Assembly: GCF_008932245.1 (NCBI RefSeq)
Contig: NZ_CP034910.1
Location: 62,001 to 126,000 of the forward strand
Direction: 5' to 3'
Length of the DNA stretch: 64,000 nt
From: Sinorhizobium alkalisoli
GTDB taxonomy: Bacteria; Pseudomonadota; Alphaproteobacteria; Rhizobiales; Rhizobiaceae
A program made the translations under genes and the position numbers. The notes under the pieces are model-generated. The model was not told the origin of the DNA, ran no database searches, and saw only the letters and a list, made by a program, of their open reading frames with translations. This document shows, piece after piece, positions 53,105-62,134 of the stretch; positions within the stretch are counted from its first letter, which is position 1; each line of letters opens with the position of its first letter.

Positions 53105-55243
53105 ATGACCGACAAAACCATCAAAGACTGGGAAGCCCTCGCCGAAAAGGAGCTGAAGGCCTCCCCCGAAAGCCTCGTCTGGCCGACGCCGGAGGGGATC
53201 GCGGTCAAACCGCTCTACACGCGCGATGACCTCGCGGATCTCGGGCACCTCGACTCGCTCCCCGGTCTTGAGCCGTTCCTGCGCGGGCCGCGCGCCACCA
53301 TGTATGCCGGCCGGCCGTGGACGATACGGCAATATGCCGGTTTCTCGACCGCGGAGGAATCCAACGCCTTCTACCGCAGGAACCTCGCCGCCGGGCAGCA
53401 GGGCGTTTCCGTCGCTTTCGACCTCGCGACCCATCGCGGCTATGACAGCGATCACCCGCGCGTCGTCGGCGATGTCGGCAAGGCAGGTGTGGCGATCGAC
53501 TCGGTCGAGGACATGAAGATCCTCTTCGACGGCATCCCCCTCGAGAAGATCTCCGTCTCCATGACGATGAACGGCGCCGTGATCCCGATCCTCGCCAATT
53601 TCATCGTCGCCGGCGAGGAGCAGGGCGTTTCGCGCGACAAGCTATCCGGGACCATCCAGAACGACATCCTGAAAGAGTTCATGGTCCGCAACACCTATAT
53701 CTACCCGCCCGAGCCTTCGATGCGGATCGTCGCGGACATCATCGAATATACGGCGAAAGAAATGCCGAAGTTCAATTCGATCTCCATTTCCGGCTACCAT
53801 ATGCAGGAGGCGGGCGCGACGCTCGTCCAGGAGCTCGCCTTCACGCTCGCCGACGGGCGCGAATATGTGCGGGCGGCGCTTGCCAAGGGGCTGAACGTCG
53901 ACGATTTCGCCGGCCGGCTCTCCTTCTTCTTCGCAATCGGCATGAACTTCTTCATGGAGGCGGCGAAGCTGCGTGCTGCACGGCTACTCTGGACCCGCAT
54001 CATGAAGGAGTTCAATCCGCAAAAGCCGTCATCGCTGATGCTCAGGACGCACTGCCAGACCTCCGGCGTGTCGCTTGCCGAGCAGGACCCGTACAACAAC
54101 ATCATCCGCACCGCCTTCGAGGCAATGTCGGCGGTGCTCGGCGGCACGCAATCGCTGCACACCAATTCCTTCGACGAGGCGATCGCGCTGCCGACGGAAT
54201 TTTCCGCCCGCATTGCCCGCAACACGCAACTGATCCTGCAGCACGAGACCGGCGTCACCAAGGTCGTCGATCCGCTCGCCGGCTCCTATTACGTAGAAAG
54301 CCTGACGAACGAGCTCGCGACAAAGGCCTGGGCGCTGATCGATGAGGTCGAGGCGCTCGGCGGCATGACCAGGGCGGTCAATGCCGGGCTGCCGAAGCGG
54401 CTGATCGAAGAGGCCGCGACCCGCCGCCAGGCGGCAGTCGACCGCGGCGAGGAGGTCATCGTCGGCGTCAACAGGTATCGCCTCGAGAACGAGCATCCGA
54501 TCGACATACTCCAGATCGACAACGCCGCGGTCCGCGCGGCACAGATCAAGAGGATCGAGGAAACCAAACGGCGCCGCGACACGCTGAAGGTTAACGAGAC
54601 GCTGGAAGCGCTGGCCGAAGTGGCGAGGAGCGGCAAGGGCAATCTGCTTGCCGCAGCCGTCGAGGCCGCCCGGTCACGCGCGACCCTCGGCGAAATCTCC
54701 GAAGCGATGCGCCAGGCCTTCGGCGATTACACCGCCGTGCCGGAAGTGGTCACCGACATCTACGGCAAAGCCTATCAGGGCGATCCCGAACTCGACGTGC
54801 TTGCCGGGCGACTCGGCGAGGTCACCAGGCGGCTCGGCCACAAGCCGAAGATCATGGTGGCCAAGCTCGGCCAGGACGGCCACGACCGCGGCGCAAAGGT
54901 GATCGCGTCGGCCTTCGGCGACATCGGCTTCGACGTGGTCGCCGGACCGCTGTTCCAGACGCCGGAGGAGGCCGCCGATCTGGCGCTTGCGGAAGAGGTC
55001 ACCGTGATCGGCGTCTCCTCGCTTGCGGCCGGCCACAAGACGCTGATGCCGCAGCTTGCGGATGCACTGAAGGCGCGCGGCGGCCAGGACATCGTCATCG
55101 TCTGCGGCGGCGTCATTCCGCGGCAGGACTATGCTTACCTGATGGATAAAGGCGTCTCTGCCGTCTTCGGCCCCGGCACCCATGTGCTCGATGCCGCCCG
55201 CACGGTGCTCGACCTGATCGAAGGCAAGCGGCGCAATATCTGA
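53105..55243 (+). CDS. bhbA: Methylmalonyl-CoA mutase
   Basis: 712 residues, single-chain bacterial mutase. N-terminal TIM barrel with [37 protein letters not shown] and [19 protein letters not shown]. The C-terminal cobalamin domain contains the base-off D-x-H-x-x-G in [10 protein letters not shown], then [11 protein letters not shown] and [10 protein letters not shown]. It converts methylmalonyl-CoA to succinyl-CoA using adenosylcobalamin. In S. meliloti the gene is called bhbA. ATG 53105 is chosen; an upstream in-frame ATG lies inside the repeat element. Confidence 0.95.
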   Translation: MTDKTIKDWEALAEKELKASPESLVWPTPEGIAVKPLYTRDDLADLGHLDSLPGLEPFLRGPRATMYAGRPWTIRQYAGFSTAEESNAFYRRNLAAGQQGVSVAFDLATHRGYDSDHPRVVGDVGKAGVAIDSVEDMKILFDGIPLEKISVSMTMNGAVIPILANFIVAGEEQGVSRDKLSGTIQNDILKEFMVRNTYIYPPEPSMRIVADIIEYTAKEMPKFNSISISGYHMQEAGATLVQELAFTLADGREYVRAALAKGLNVDDFAGRLSFFFAIGMNFFMEAAKLRAARLLWTRIMKEFNPQKPSSLMLRTHCQTSGVSLAEQDPYNNIIRTAFEAMSAVLGGTQSLHTNSFDEAIALPTEFSARIARNTQLILQHETGVTKVVDPLAGSYYVESLTNELATKAWALIDEVEALGGMTRAVNAGLPKRLIEEAATRRQAAVDRGEEVIVGVNRYRLENEHPIDILQIDNAAVRAAQIKRIEETKRRRDTLKVNETLEALAEVARSGKGNLLAAAVEAARSRATLGEISEAMRQAFGDYTAVPEVVTDIYGKAYQGDPELDVLAGRLGEVTRRLGHKPKIMVAKLGQDGHDRGAKVIASAFGDIGFDVVAGPLFQTPEEAADLALAEEVTVIGVSSLAAGHKTLMPQLADALKARGGQDIVIVCGGVIPRQDYAYLMDKGVSAVFGPGTHVLDAARTVLDLIEGKRRNI

Positions 55244-55365
55244 TCCCGCAGCTTTCGCAATTCGGGCCTTGCGTTCCATCTGCCTTGCGGGACAATCAGG
55301 ATCGGGCCGCGCCGGACGAGCGAACGTCCGCAGTGGATGCGCGGGCTGCACAGGGAGGACTGGCA

Positions 55366-55947
55366 ATGCGAAAGCTGCAATCGCAAGGGGTCCATCACAT
55401 CACACTCGTCGGCGCGGACCGCCAGACATCAATCGATTTCTGGGAAGGCGTGCTCGGCATGCCCTTCATCTTCGAGCAGCCGAACCTCGACCGGGCATCG
55501 GAAAGCCATCTCTATTTCGATCCGGGCGACGGCCGGCTGATCACCATATTCACCGACGAAAACCGCAAGCCCGATCCGAGCCGCACGCCGACGGATATCG
55601 GCTGCGTCCATCACATCGCCTTCGCCGTTTCGCGCGCCACGTTCCAGCAGGCAGTGGAGCGGCTGAACGAGCGGGAGATCAGCCATAGCGGCGTCAAGGA
55701 CCGGGGCTTCATGGATTCGATCTATTTCGAGGACCCGCTCGGCCTTCTGATCGAGCTCGCCTCCTACCGTTTCGAACCGCCGGCCGGCCACACCCATGCC
55801 GCGGTGCTGATGGAGGCGCATCAAATCCGGGTGGCGCGCGGCGACTACGCCATTGCCGAAGTGCATCTCGCCGATGCGATCGAAGCACTCATGCAACGCT
55901 CGCGACCGACGCTGTCGGCCGAGCGTGCCCCGAAGAATCCCTACTGA
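55366..55947 (+). CDS. VOC (glyoxalase/dioxygenase-fold) protein
   Basis: 193 residues. Begins with the VOC strand GVHHITLVGADRQTSIDFWEGVLGMP, contains VHHIAFAVSRATFQQA, and metal-ligand candidates His and Glu recur (GVHH, HLYF, VHH, LIELASY). A C-terminal helical tail of about 60 residues is extra. It is not obviously a methylmalonyl-CoA epimerase despite following bhbA; extradiol dioxygenase-like or glyoxalase-like roles are equally possible. GGGAGGA precedes ATG 55366. Confidence 0.72.
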   Translation: MRKLQSQGVHHITLVGADRQTSIDFWEGVLGMPFIFEQPNLDRASESHLYFDPGDGRLITIFTDENRKPDPSRTPTDIGCVHHIAFAVSRATFQQAVERLNEREISHSGVKDRGFMDSIYFEDPLGLLIELASYRFEPPAGHTHAAVLMEAHQIRVARGDYAIAEVHLADAIEALMQRSRPTLSAERAPKNPY

Positions 55948-55964
55948 GGAACGGAGGTTCAGTC

Positions 55965-56678
55965 ATGTCGAAGATAATACTCAATGTGATCAAGCCCAGC
56001 GTCAACAACATGACGGTTCGCGTGTTCCTGCGGGCAGCAGGTCTCGATTTCACCGAGCACGACGTCTACGGGCAGACGCGTACCCCCGAATATCTGGCGA
56101 AGGCTCCCTCGCATCTGACGCCGATGATCGAAACGGCGGACCTGCCCAGGGGCGCTCTCTGGGAAAGCTGCGCCATCATGCAGTATCTCTGCAACAAGCA
56201 CAGTCTCAACCAGTTCTATCCGAAGGATCCGGAAAGGCGCGCGATGATCGACAGCGCCATGTTCTATCTGATCGGCACCTTCTATCCCTATCTCGCACGG
56301 GCTACCTATCCGGCTCTGCATTTCCCGCAATATCCGGGCGAGGTCGGCTATACCGATGCCGACCATGACACGAAGGAGCAGGCCCGCAAGGCCGCCGCGG
56401 ATGCGCTTGCAGAACCGCTCGAGGTCTTCCATGCCTTTTACATGGCCGGCAAGCCCTTTATCGGCGGCGATCAGCCGTCAATCGCCGACATAAGGTTGGC
56501 CGCGACGCTCGAATTCCTGGAGGCGATCGATTACCCGCTGCCGGCTTGGGCGACGACCCATATGGAAGCGATGGAGAAGGCGCTCGGAACGGCCTATTCC
56601 GAACCGGCCGCCGACGTGCGCGGTTACATCGCCTATGTGAAGGCCCAGCGGGAAGAGGAACTCACGGGAACCGCCTGA
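55965..56678 (+). CDS. Glutathione S-transferase family protein
   Basis: 237 residues. Thioredoxin-like N-terminus (NVIKPSVNNMTVRVFLRAAGLDF), the glutathione-contact LTPMIETADLPRGALWESCAIMQYL, and a helical C-terminus (GDQPSIADIRLAATLEFLE) with the N-capping S/D-I-A-D motif. The catalytic Tyr/Ser of the usual N-terminus is not obvious (SVNN). Co-oriented with and close to the VOC gene, so a shared detoxification role is possible. Confidence 0.82.
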   Translation: MSKIILNVIKPSVNNMTVRVFLRAAGLDFTEHDVYGQTRTPEYLAKAPSHLTPMIETADLPRGALWESCAIMQYLCNKHSLNQFYPKDPERRAMIDSAMFYLIGTFYPYLARATYPALHFPQYPGEVGYTDADHDTKEQARKAAADALAEPLEVFHAFYMAGKPFIGGDQPSIADIRLAATLEFLEAIDYPLPAWATTHMEAMEKALGTAYSEPAADVRGYIAYVKAQREEELTGTA

Positions 56679-56682
56679 ACGC

Positions 56683-57309
56683 TCATGAAATCAGCAGAAT
56701 GATTCCGGTTGCCCCGAGCGCCAGCGTCCAGAGGCGGTCGAAATTGATCCAGGCTGTCCGCAGGGCGGCAAGACCGACCCAGGCGAAAACGATGAGCGCT
56801 ATCGCGGCGATCACGGCCAGCATCGCACCCGTATGGACGCCGACCGCGGCGAGCGAAATCGGGAGCGAATTGCCTATACCGGCAATTCCCGACTGGTCCG
56901 TCAGGCAAAGGCTTAGGACCACGGGCACCAGCATCAGCCCGGCACCATGGCTCGTCGCCATCAGGAAGGACCAGATCGCAAGTCCGGCCATGCCGGTTTG
57001 CATACCGACCCTCACGCGGTGGCGATGCCCGTAAACGGCGCAATAGCCGGCAAGGCCGAGAATGAGGACGGCGGCGGCAAGCTGCAGGTTCCGCAAGTCC
57101 AGGACGGCCCCGAATACCGTCACGACGGCCAACACCATCGCGATGGAAACGGCATGGCCAATGGCGATCGGCACGAGGGACAACCAGACGATCCGCGCAC
57201 TTTGCCGGTGAAGGCCGAGCGCCACGGCGAAAAGCCAGCCCATTGCCGGGTTTGCGCCGTGGAACGCCCCGAGGCCCGCCAGGGAAAGCCATGGCCAGAT
57301 AGTCGTCAT
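56683..57309 (-). CDS. Six-helix membrane protein with HGANPAMGW motif
   Basis: 208 residues, six helices. The motifs GLGAFHGANPAMGWLFA near the start and IAIGHAVSIAMV and ATSHGAGLMLVP further on contain regularly placed His residues in helices, reminiscent of HupE/RcnA-type metal permeases, but I do not recognise a named family. Convergent with the GST gene, 4 bases apart. Confidence 0.6.
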   Translation of the reverse strand: MTTIWPWLSLAGLGAFHGANPAMGWLFAVALGLHRQSARIVWLSLVPIAIGHAVSIAMVLAVVTVFGAVLDLRNLQLAAAVLILGLAGYCAVYGHRHRVRVGMQTGMAGLAIWSFLMATSHGAGLMLVPVVLSLCLTDQSGIAGIGNSLPISLAAVGVHTGAMLAVIAAIALIVFAWVGLAALRTAWINFDRLWTLALGATGIILLIS

Positions 57310-57372
57310 TTGCTCCGGTGCGGCCGCACGGGTCCGCTCTCCTTAATGCTCAGTTAGGCGCCGAGCCCCCGA

Positions 57373-57446
57373 CCCTCTCCCCGCAAGCGGGGAGAGGGTA
57401 TTGAGACGGCGAGGATACACCTTCTCCCCGCGGGCGGGGAGAAGGT
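57373..57446. repeat. Two adjacent GC hairpins of a dispersed rhizobial repeat
   Basis: 57373-57398 (CCCTCTCCCCG-CAAG-complement) and 57419-57446 (ACCTTCTCCCCG-CGGG-complement), both with perfect or near-perfect 11-12-bp stems, in the gap between the membrane-protein and methanethiol oxidase genes. Confidence 0.7.
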
Positions 57447-57501
57447 GGCCGGCAGGCCGGATGAGGGGCCACCGCTCTCCTTCAACAGCACCGCTCTCGC
57501 C

Positions 57502-58896
57502 TCAAGGATAGCAGTAGGAATCCGAGGAGCAATCGCCGCCTTCCAACCGAACTTGATGGGGCCGGTGACCCTTCGGCCAATCGATGAAGAATTTTTCGTC
57601 GACCGCTATGCCGCCATCATCGCCGACGTCGAGCTTAACCATCCAGCCATCGATGCCTTCCGGATAGAATTGCGGGTCGATCGCGCCATAGAGCGAGTTG
57701 GTGAAATAGATGCGCTTGCCGTCCCGGCTGATTTCCACCATCTGCGGCCCGCCGTTGAGTGCGCCATTCGAAGCCTTCGGATGGCTCGCGCGCGCGACGA
57801 TCCCGCCGATCCGCACACGGCCGGCCTCCTTCGGCGCGAACGGATCGGAAACGTCGTACTGGATCATGTCGCCGGTGCCCCAGCAGGAGACATAGAGAAA
57901 ACGATCGTCCATCGAGAGATCGATGTCGGTGACGAGCGGCGGCACGGCCTGAAAACCTTTCAGCACGGGCGGCAGGAGGTCGGGATCGGCGGGCTCCGCC
58001 GGGATCTCGATCACCTTCTTCACCGCCCATTGATCGCCCTCGCGATACCAGGTCCAGATCGAGGCGGAGAGGTCCTTCAGGCTGATGACACAGCCGACGA
58101 AGCCATAGGCCTTGGTTGGATCGTGGGCCGGGCGCAGTTCGAAGACGAGCTGATGCTCCTCACCGAAATCTATCTCCTGCACGTGCTTGCGCCTGGTGAG
58201 ATCCCAGAAATGCAGCCTCCGCCCATATTTCGAAGCGAGCAACACCTCGGGAACGAGGCCGTTCTCGAAAGTGTCGGGTGTTCCCCACTCGCTGGTGATC
58301 ATCGTGTCGTGGCCGAGATGCCACCAGAAATCATAGGCGAGCTTCTGCGGCCCGCGATCCATCTCCCACTGCCCAAGCACGTCGAAACTGTCGTGGTCGA
58401 GCAGGAAGATGCCGCCGGGCGCGTTGCCGTCGCGGTCGGCGAGTGCATTGACATAGATGCCCTCCGGGCCGCAATGAATCGTGTGCAGTCGTGAATAGTT
58501 CGCCTTTTCGGCAATCTCCGACGGCTCAATGACGCGGACGATCTCAGGCTTCCTGGGGTCCGGCTTGGTGTCGATGATGTGGAGCCGCGACGACCGCAAT
58601 CCCGGTACGACGAGGTAGCGGCGCTCCACATGCGGATGCGGCGCATTGGGACAAAGGCATGACGAGCAGGCATTCCAGCCGAAGTGGTGAAGCTCGTCCC
58701 CGACATTCGGCATCTCGACCTGCCCGACGATCTGCGAGTAGGTCGATGACGCGGGATCGACGTCGACTACCGCGATCGCGTCCGGCCGCTTCCGGTCCGG
58801 GTCGAAGGCGGCAACATAGGCAAGGGTCTCCTTCGGTGCCTTTGCAGCCATGCGCGGTGATGGGTAAAAGGAAGGATCGGGTCGCCACGTCGCCAT
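57502..58896 (-). CDS. mtoX: Methanethiol oxidase (SELENBP1 / SBP56 family)
   Basis: 464 residues. Family features are the Cys motif HHFGWNACSSCLCPN, ERRYLVVPGLRSSRLHIID, SEWGTPDTFENG and IDLSMDDRFLYVSCWGTGDM, with His residues placed for a copper site (HPHV, LHTIH, HLGHDT). MtoX oxidises methanethiol to formaldehyde, hydrogen sulfide and hydrogen peroxide. No signal peptide is seen after ATG 58896, whereas characterised bacterial MtoX is periplasmic; this copy may be cytoplasmic. Confidence 0.88.
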   Translation of the reverse strand: MATWRPDPSFYPSPRMAAKAPKETLAYVAAFDPDRKRPDAIAVVDVDPASSTYSQIVGQVEMPNVGDELHHFGWNACSSCLCPNAPHPHVERRYLVVPGLRSSRLHIIDTKPDPRKPEIVRVIEPSEIAEKANYSRLHTIHCGPEGIYVNALADRDGNAPGGIFLLDHDSFDVLGQWEMDRGPQKLAYDFWWHLGHDTMITSEWGTPDTFENGLVPEVLLASKYGRRLHFWDLTRRKHVQEIDFGEEHQLVFELRPAHDPTKAYGFVGCVISLKDLSASIWTWYREGDQWAVKKVIEIPAEPADPDLLPPVLKGFQAVPPLVTDIDLSMDDRFLYVSCWGTGDMIQYDVSDPFAPKEAGRVRIGGIVARASHPKASNGALNGGPQMVEISRDGKRIYFTNSLYGAIDPQFYPEGIDGWMVKLDVGDDGGIAVDEKFFIDWPKGHRPHQVRLEGGDCSSDSYCYP

Positions 58897-59021
58897 TTCT
58901 GTTCTCCCCAAAAGAAGACAATGCGTGGATCCTGATGCGGGATTTAACAGATGCGGCAAAAACTCGTCGGAAATGCGGCGCCATTGCCACAATCGGCCGA
59001 GGCGGAGCGAGGATCAGTGAT

Positions 59022-59759
59022 CTAAGTCTCGATCCTGAACTTCATCCGATCGGCGGCGAAGCGCGTGCGCGAGTATTCGACGGGCCGTCCCTCCACGTCA
59101 GCGTTGACCGAGAGCGCCTCGATGACGATTGCGCCGGCCGAGAGCTTGAGCAGCTTGAGCTCCTCCGCATCGGCGTGCCGGGCGACAATGTCCGTCGAGA
59201 CGCGAACATAGTCGTCGAGCCCTTGTGCCGCGAAGGCCTTGGTGACGGAACCGAGGCGCGCATATCGCTGCGCCATCTCGGGAAACCGACCGGCCGGAAA
59301 ATAGGCGATGGTCGCCGAGAGAGGCCGCCCGTCGCCGCTGCTGACCGTCTGCAGTTCCACCACGACGGCGCCCGGCGGAAGCGCGAGAGCGGCCGCGACT
59401 TCGCTGCTTGACTGCACCTCCCTGTGAGCAAGCAGTTGTGAGCCGATTTCCTTTACCTGACCGCCGAGCCCTGCAGAAAAACGGGTCCGCCGGGAGATCG
59501 GATACGTCACCCGGCCCTTGCGCTCGATCAGCGTGCCGCGCCCCTGCACGGCGCGCACCAGCCCCTCTTCTGCAAGCGCTGCCAACGCACTGCGCACCGT
59601 GTGACGGTTGACGCCGAACTCGCGCGCCAGCGCCGTCTCCGGCGGCACCATTCCCGTCGCGTCGTAGTCACCGTTGCTGATCGCAAGTCTTACGCGGTCG
59701 GCGATCTGCCGCCAGAGCGCAACCCCCGTCTGCCGCTCCACGGCCTTCCTTGCCACCAT
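59022..59759 (-). CDS. phnF: PhnF-type GntR regulator
   Basis: 245 residues. GntR winged helix at the N-terminus (PPETALAREFGVNRHTVRSALAALAEEGLVRAVQGRGTLI) and a UTRA/HutC effector domain (TVSSGDGRPLSATIAYFPAGRF; late GRPVEYSRTRFAADR). It is divergent from the C-P lyase operon and probably represses it. ATG 59759 has GGGGAAG upstream; a GTG at 59777 would add six residues. Confidence 0.9.
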   Translation of the reverse strand: MVARKAVERQTGVALWRQIADRVRLAISNGDYDATGMVPPETALAREFGVNRHTVRSALAALAEEGLVRAVQGRGTLIERKGRVTYPISRRTRFSAGLGGQVKEIGSQLLAHREVQSSSEVAAALALPPGAVVVELQTVSSGDGRPLSATIAYFPAGRFPEMAQRYARLGSVTKAFAAQGLDDYVRVSTDIVARHADAEELKLLKLSAGAIVIEALSVNADVEGRPVEYSRTRFAADRMKFRIET

Positions 59760-59770
59760 TTTCTTCCCCG

Positions 59771-59788
59771 ATGTCACAGGCCTGTCAT
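59771..59788 (+). promoter_or_regulatory. Pho box (PhoB site) upstream of phnG
   Basis: ATGTCAC-AGGC-CTGTCAT: two 7-base direct repeats with a 4-base spacer, matching the rhizobial Pho box built on CTGTCAT. It is 63 bases before phnG, fitting induction by phosphate starvation. Confidence 0.72.
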
Positions 59789-59823
59789 TTGCGAAGGCTA
59801 AGAAAAAGCATAAGATGTATACT

Positions 59824-59841
59824 TGTCTAGATCAATAGACA
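59824..59841. promoter_or_regulatory. PhnF-type operator palindrome
   Basis: TGTCTA-GATCAA-TAGACA, perfect 6-bp arms, lying 10 bases before phnG. The TCTAGAC-like core suits GntR/HutC regulators such as PhnF. Confidence 0.62.
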
Positions 59842-59850
59842 TTTGAAGGT

Positions 59851-60330
59851 ATGAGCATGAACGCGACGGAAAAGCATGGCCGACTTGCGGAACCGGCTGC
59901 CGAACGGCGCGACGCCATGCGGCTTCTCGCCCGCGCCACGCGTGCCGAGCTCGCCACCGCCTGGCAGGCAATCGCCGACAAGCCGGAAGTGGCCGCGGTG
60001 CGCGGCCCCGAAACAGGCCTCGTCATGGTGCGCGGCCGTATCGGCGGTGGCGGCAACCCGTTCAACCTCGGCGAGGCGACGGTGACCCGTGCGACGGTCC
60101 GGCTTTCGAGCGGCGAGATCGGTCATGGACAATTGCTCGGAACCGACAAGGAGTGCGCCCGCCTTGCGGCGATCTTCGACGCGATCTATCAGAACCCGGC
60201 CTACAAACCCGCCGTCGAAGCACTGCACCGGCAGATCGCGGCGCGCCTTCTGGCAGAGGAACGCCGCAAGGCCGAGGAAACGGCTGCGACCCGCGTCGAT
60301 TTCTTCACCATGGTCCGCGGAGAAGATTGA
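59851..60330 (+). CDS. phnG: C-P lyase complex subunit PhnG
   Basis: 159 residues, family length. RDAMRLLARATRAELATAW start, RGPETGLVMVRGRIGGGGNPFNLGEATVTRATV core and HGQLLGTDKECARLAAIFDA. Part of the PhnGHIJ core that takes methylphosphonate through ribosyl-triphosphonate to phosphate ester. An alternative ATG is at 59857. Stop overlaps phnH (TGATG). Confidence 0.93.
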   Translation: MSMNATEKHGRLAEPAAERRDAMRLLARATRAELATAWQAIADKPEVAAVRGPETGLVMVRGRIGGGGNPFNLGEATVTRATVRLSSGEIGHGQLLGTDKECARLAAIFDAIYQNPAYKPAVEALHRQIAARLLAEERRKAEETAATRVDFFTMVRGED

Positions 60331-60935
60331 TGGGCGCCCAGTCGCAAATCTATGCCGGCGCTTTTGCCGACCCGGTCTTTTCGGCACAATCGGTCTTTCG
60401 CATCCTGATGGACTGCTTCGCCCGGCCCGGCTCCATCGGACGCCTTTCGGCGCCCGCCGAACCGCCGTCTCCGCTCGGCCAGGTCAGCGGTGCGGTCGCG
60501 CTCACGCTTTGCGACTACGATACCCCCGTCTGGCTCTCTCCGGCGCTCTCCAGATCCGCGGTGCCGCAATGGATCGCCTTCCATACGGGCGCTGGGCTCA
60601 CTGAAGTCAAGGCCGAGGCCCGCTTCGCCTTCATCGACAAAGGGGGCCCCATTCCGGGCTTCGACCAATACGCGCTCGGTTCGCAGGAATATCCCGATCG
60701 CTCGACGACCCTGGTGATCGAGGTCGAGGCCCTGACCGGCGGGCGCCGAATGACCGCGCACGGGCCGGGTATCAAGGGCGAGGCCGTCGTTGCGCCGAAA
60801 GGGCTGCCCAACGTCTTCCTCGATCTCTGGGCCGCCAACCGGGCGATCTTCCCCCGCGGGGTCGACCTGGTGCTGACGACCGAAGAAGGCGTTCTCTGCC
60901 TGCCGCGCACGACCAGGCTGTCGACCGAGGAGTGA
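60330..60935 (+). CDS. phnH: C-P lyase complex subunit PhnH
   Basis: 201 residues. GAFADPVFSAQSVFRILMDCFARPGSI start, ALTLCDYDTPVWLSP and IKGEAVVAPKGLP, all PhnH segments. A dimeric core subunit of the C-P lyase. ATG 60330 is coupled to phnG. Confidence 0.93.
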   Translation: MGAQSQIYAGAFADPVFSAQSVFRILMDCFARPGSIGRLSAPAEPPSPLGQVSGAVALTLCDYDTPVWLSPALSRSAVPQWIAFHTGAGLTEVKAEARFAFIDKGGPIPGFDQYALGSQEYPDRSTTLVIEVEALTGGRRMTAHGPGIKGEAVVAPKGLPNVFLDLWAANRAIFPRGVDLVLTTEEGVLCLPRTTRLSTEE

Positions 60936-60939
60936 TAGC

Positions 60940-62061
60940 ATGTATGTAGCCGTCAAGGGTGGGGAAGCCGCCATCGCCAATGCCCACCGCCTGCTCGCCG
61001 ACCGCCGCCGCGGCGATCGCGCGCTGCCGGCGATCACCATCGAACAGGTCATCGAGCAGCTCGGCCTGGCCGTCGACCGCGTCATGGCGGAAGCTTCGCT
61101 CTACGACCGGTCGCTTGCCGCCCTCGCCGTGCGCCAGGCGCGCGGCGACATGATCGAGGCGATCTTCATCCTGCGCGCCTACCGCACCACCCTGCCCCGC
61201 TTCGCTTCTTCCCGGCCGATCGACACGGCGAAGATGAAGATCGAACGGCGCATCTCGGCAACCTACAAGGACCTGCCTGGTGGCCAGCTCCTCGGGCCGA
61301 CCTTCGATTATACCCACCGCCTGCTCGACCCGTCGCTGATCGGCGATGAGCCCGTCGTCGAACCGGCCCGCAAGGAGCCGGGCGAAGCGGTCATGCGCGT
61401 CTCCGACATTCTGGACGGCCAGGGACTGATCGAGGGCGACGGAGAGATGCCGGAAGGCCACCTCGCGGGCGACCTCACCCGCGAGCCGATGGAGTTCCCG
61501 ATGGCGCGCGATCTCCGCCTGCAAGCGCTCGCCCGCGGCGACGAGGGCTTCCTCCTGGCGCTCGCCTACTCCACCCAGCGCGGCTACGGCCGCACCCACC
61601 CCTTCGTCGGAGAGATCCGCATCGGCGAAGTCGAGGTAGAAATCGACCTGCCGGAGCTTGGCTTCGCCGTTTCGCTCGGGACAATCCGCGTGACCGAATG
61701 CCAGATGGTCAATCAGTTCAAGGGGTCGGCGAGCGAGCCGCCGCAATTCACCCGCGGCTATGGCCTCGTCTTCGGTCAGAGCGAGCGCAAGGCCATGTCC
61801 ATGTCGCTCGTGGACCGGGCGCTCAGGACCGACGAGTTCGGCGAGGATATCGTCGCGCCCGCCCAGGACCAGGAATTCGTCATCTCGCATGCCGACAACG
61901 TCCTGGCGACGGGCTTCGTCGAACATCTGAAGCTGCCGCATTACGTCGACTTCCAGGCGGAACTCGACCTGGTGCGCCGCATGCGCCGTGAATACGAGGA
62001 CGCCGGCAATGCCGACGACAGGCGGCGCAGCCGCCGGAGCCATCGAGGACAGCCGGAATGA
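60940..62061 (+). CDS. phnI: C-P lyase complex subunit PhnI
   Basis: 373 residues. YVAVKGGEAAIANAHRLLADRRRG start, QAR...EASLYDRSLAALA and the later RGYGRTHPFVGEIRIGEVEVEI and ECQMVNQFKGSASEPPQFTRGYG. PhnI makes the ribosyl phosphonate bond with PhnG, H and L. Four bases after phnH. Confidence 0.94.
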   Translation: MYVAVKGGEAAIANAHRLLADRRRGDRALPAITIEQVIEQLGLAVDRVMAEASLYDRSLAALAVRQARGDMIEAIFILRAYRTTLPRFASSRPIDTAKMKIERRISATYKDLPGGQLLGPTFDYTHRLLDPSLIGDEPVVEPARKEPGEAVMRVSDILDGQGLIEGDGEMPEGHLAGDLTREPMEFPMARDLRLQALARGDEGFLLALAYSTQRGYGRTHPFVGEIRIGEVEVEIDLPELGFAVSLGTIRVTECQMVNQFKGSASEPPQFTRGYGLVFGQSERKAMSMSLVDRALRTDEFGEDIVAPAQDQEFVISHADNVLATGFVEHLKLPHYVDFQAELDLVRRMRREYEDAGNADDRRRSRRSHRGQPE

Positions 62062-62134
62062 CAGCCATACCCATCTCACCTGCGCCACGACAGCTTGCGG
62101 CAATCAATGGCACGTTGAAAAGGGGTAAGGCGGA

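Noticed and set aside
55366..55947. Methylmalonyl-CoA epimerase
   Set aside because: The position after bhbA is suggestive, but the sequence lacks the compact epimerase layout and has an extra C-terminal helix region, so only the VOC family is claimed.
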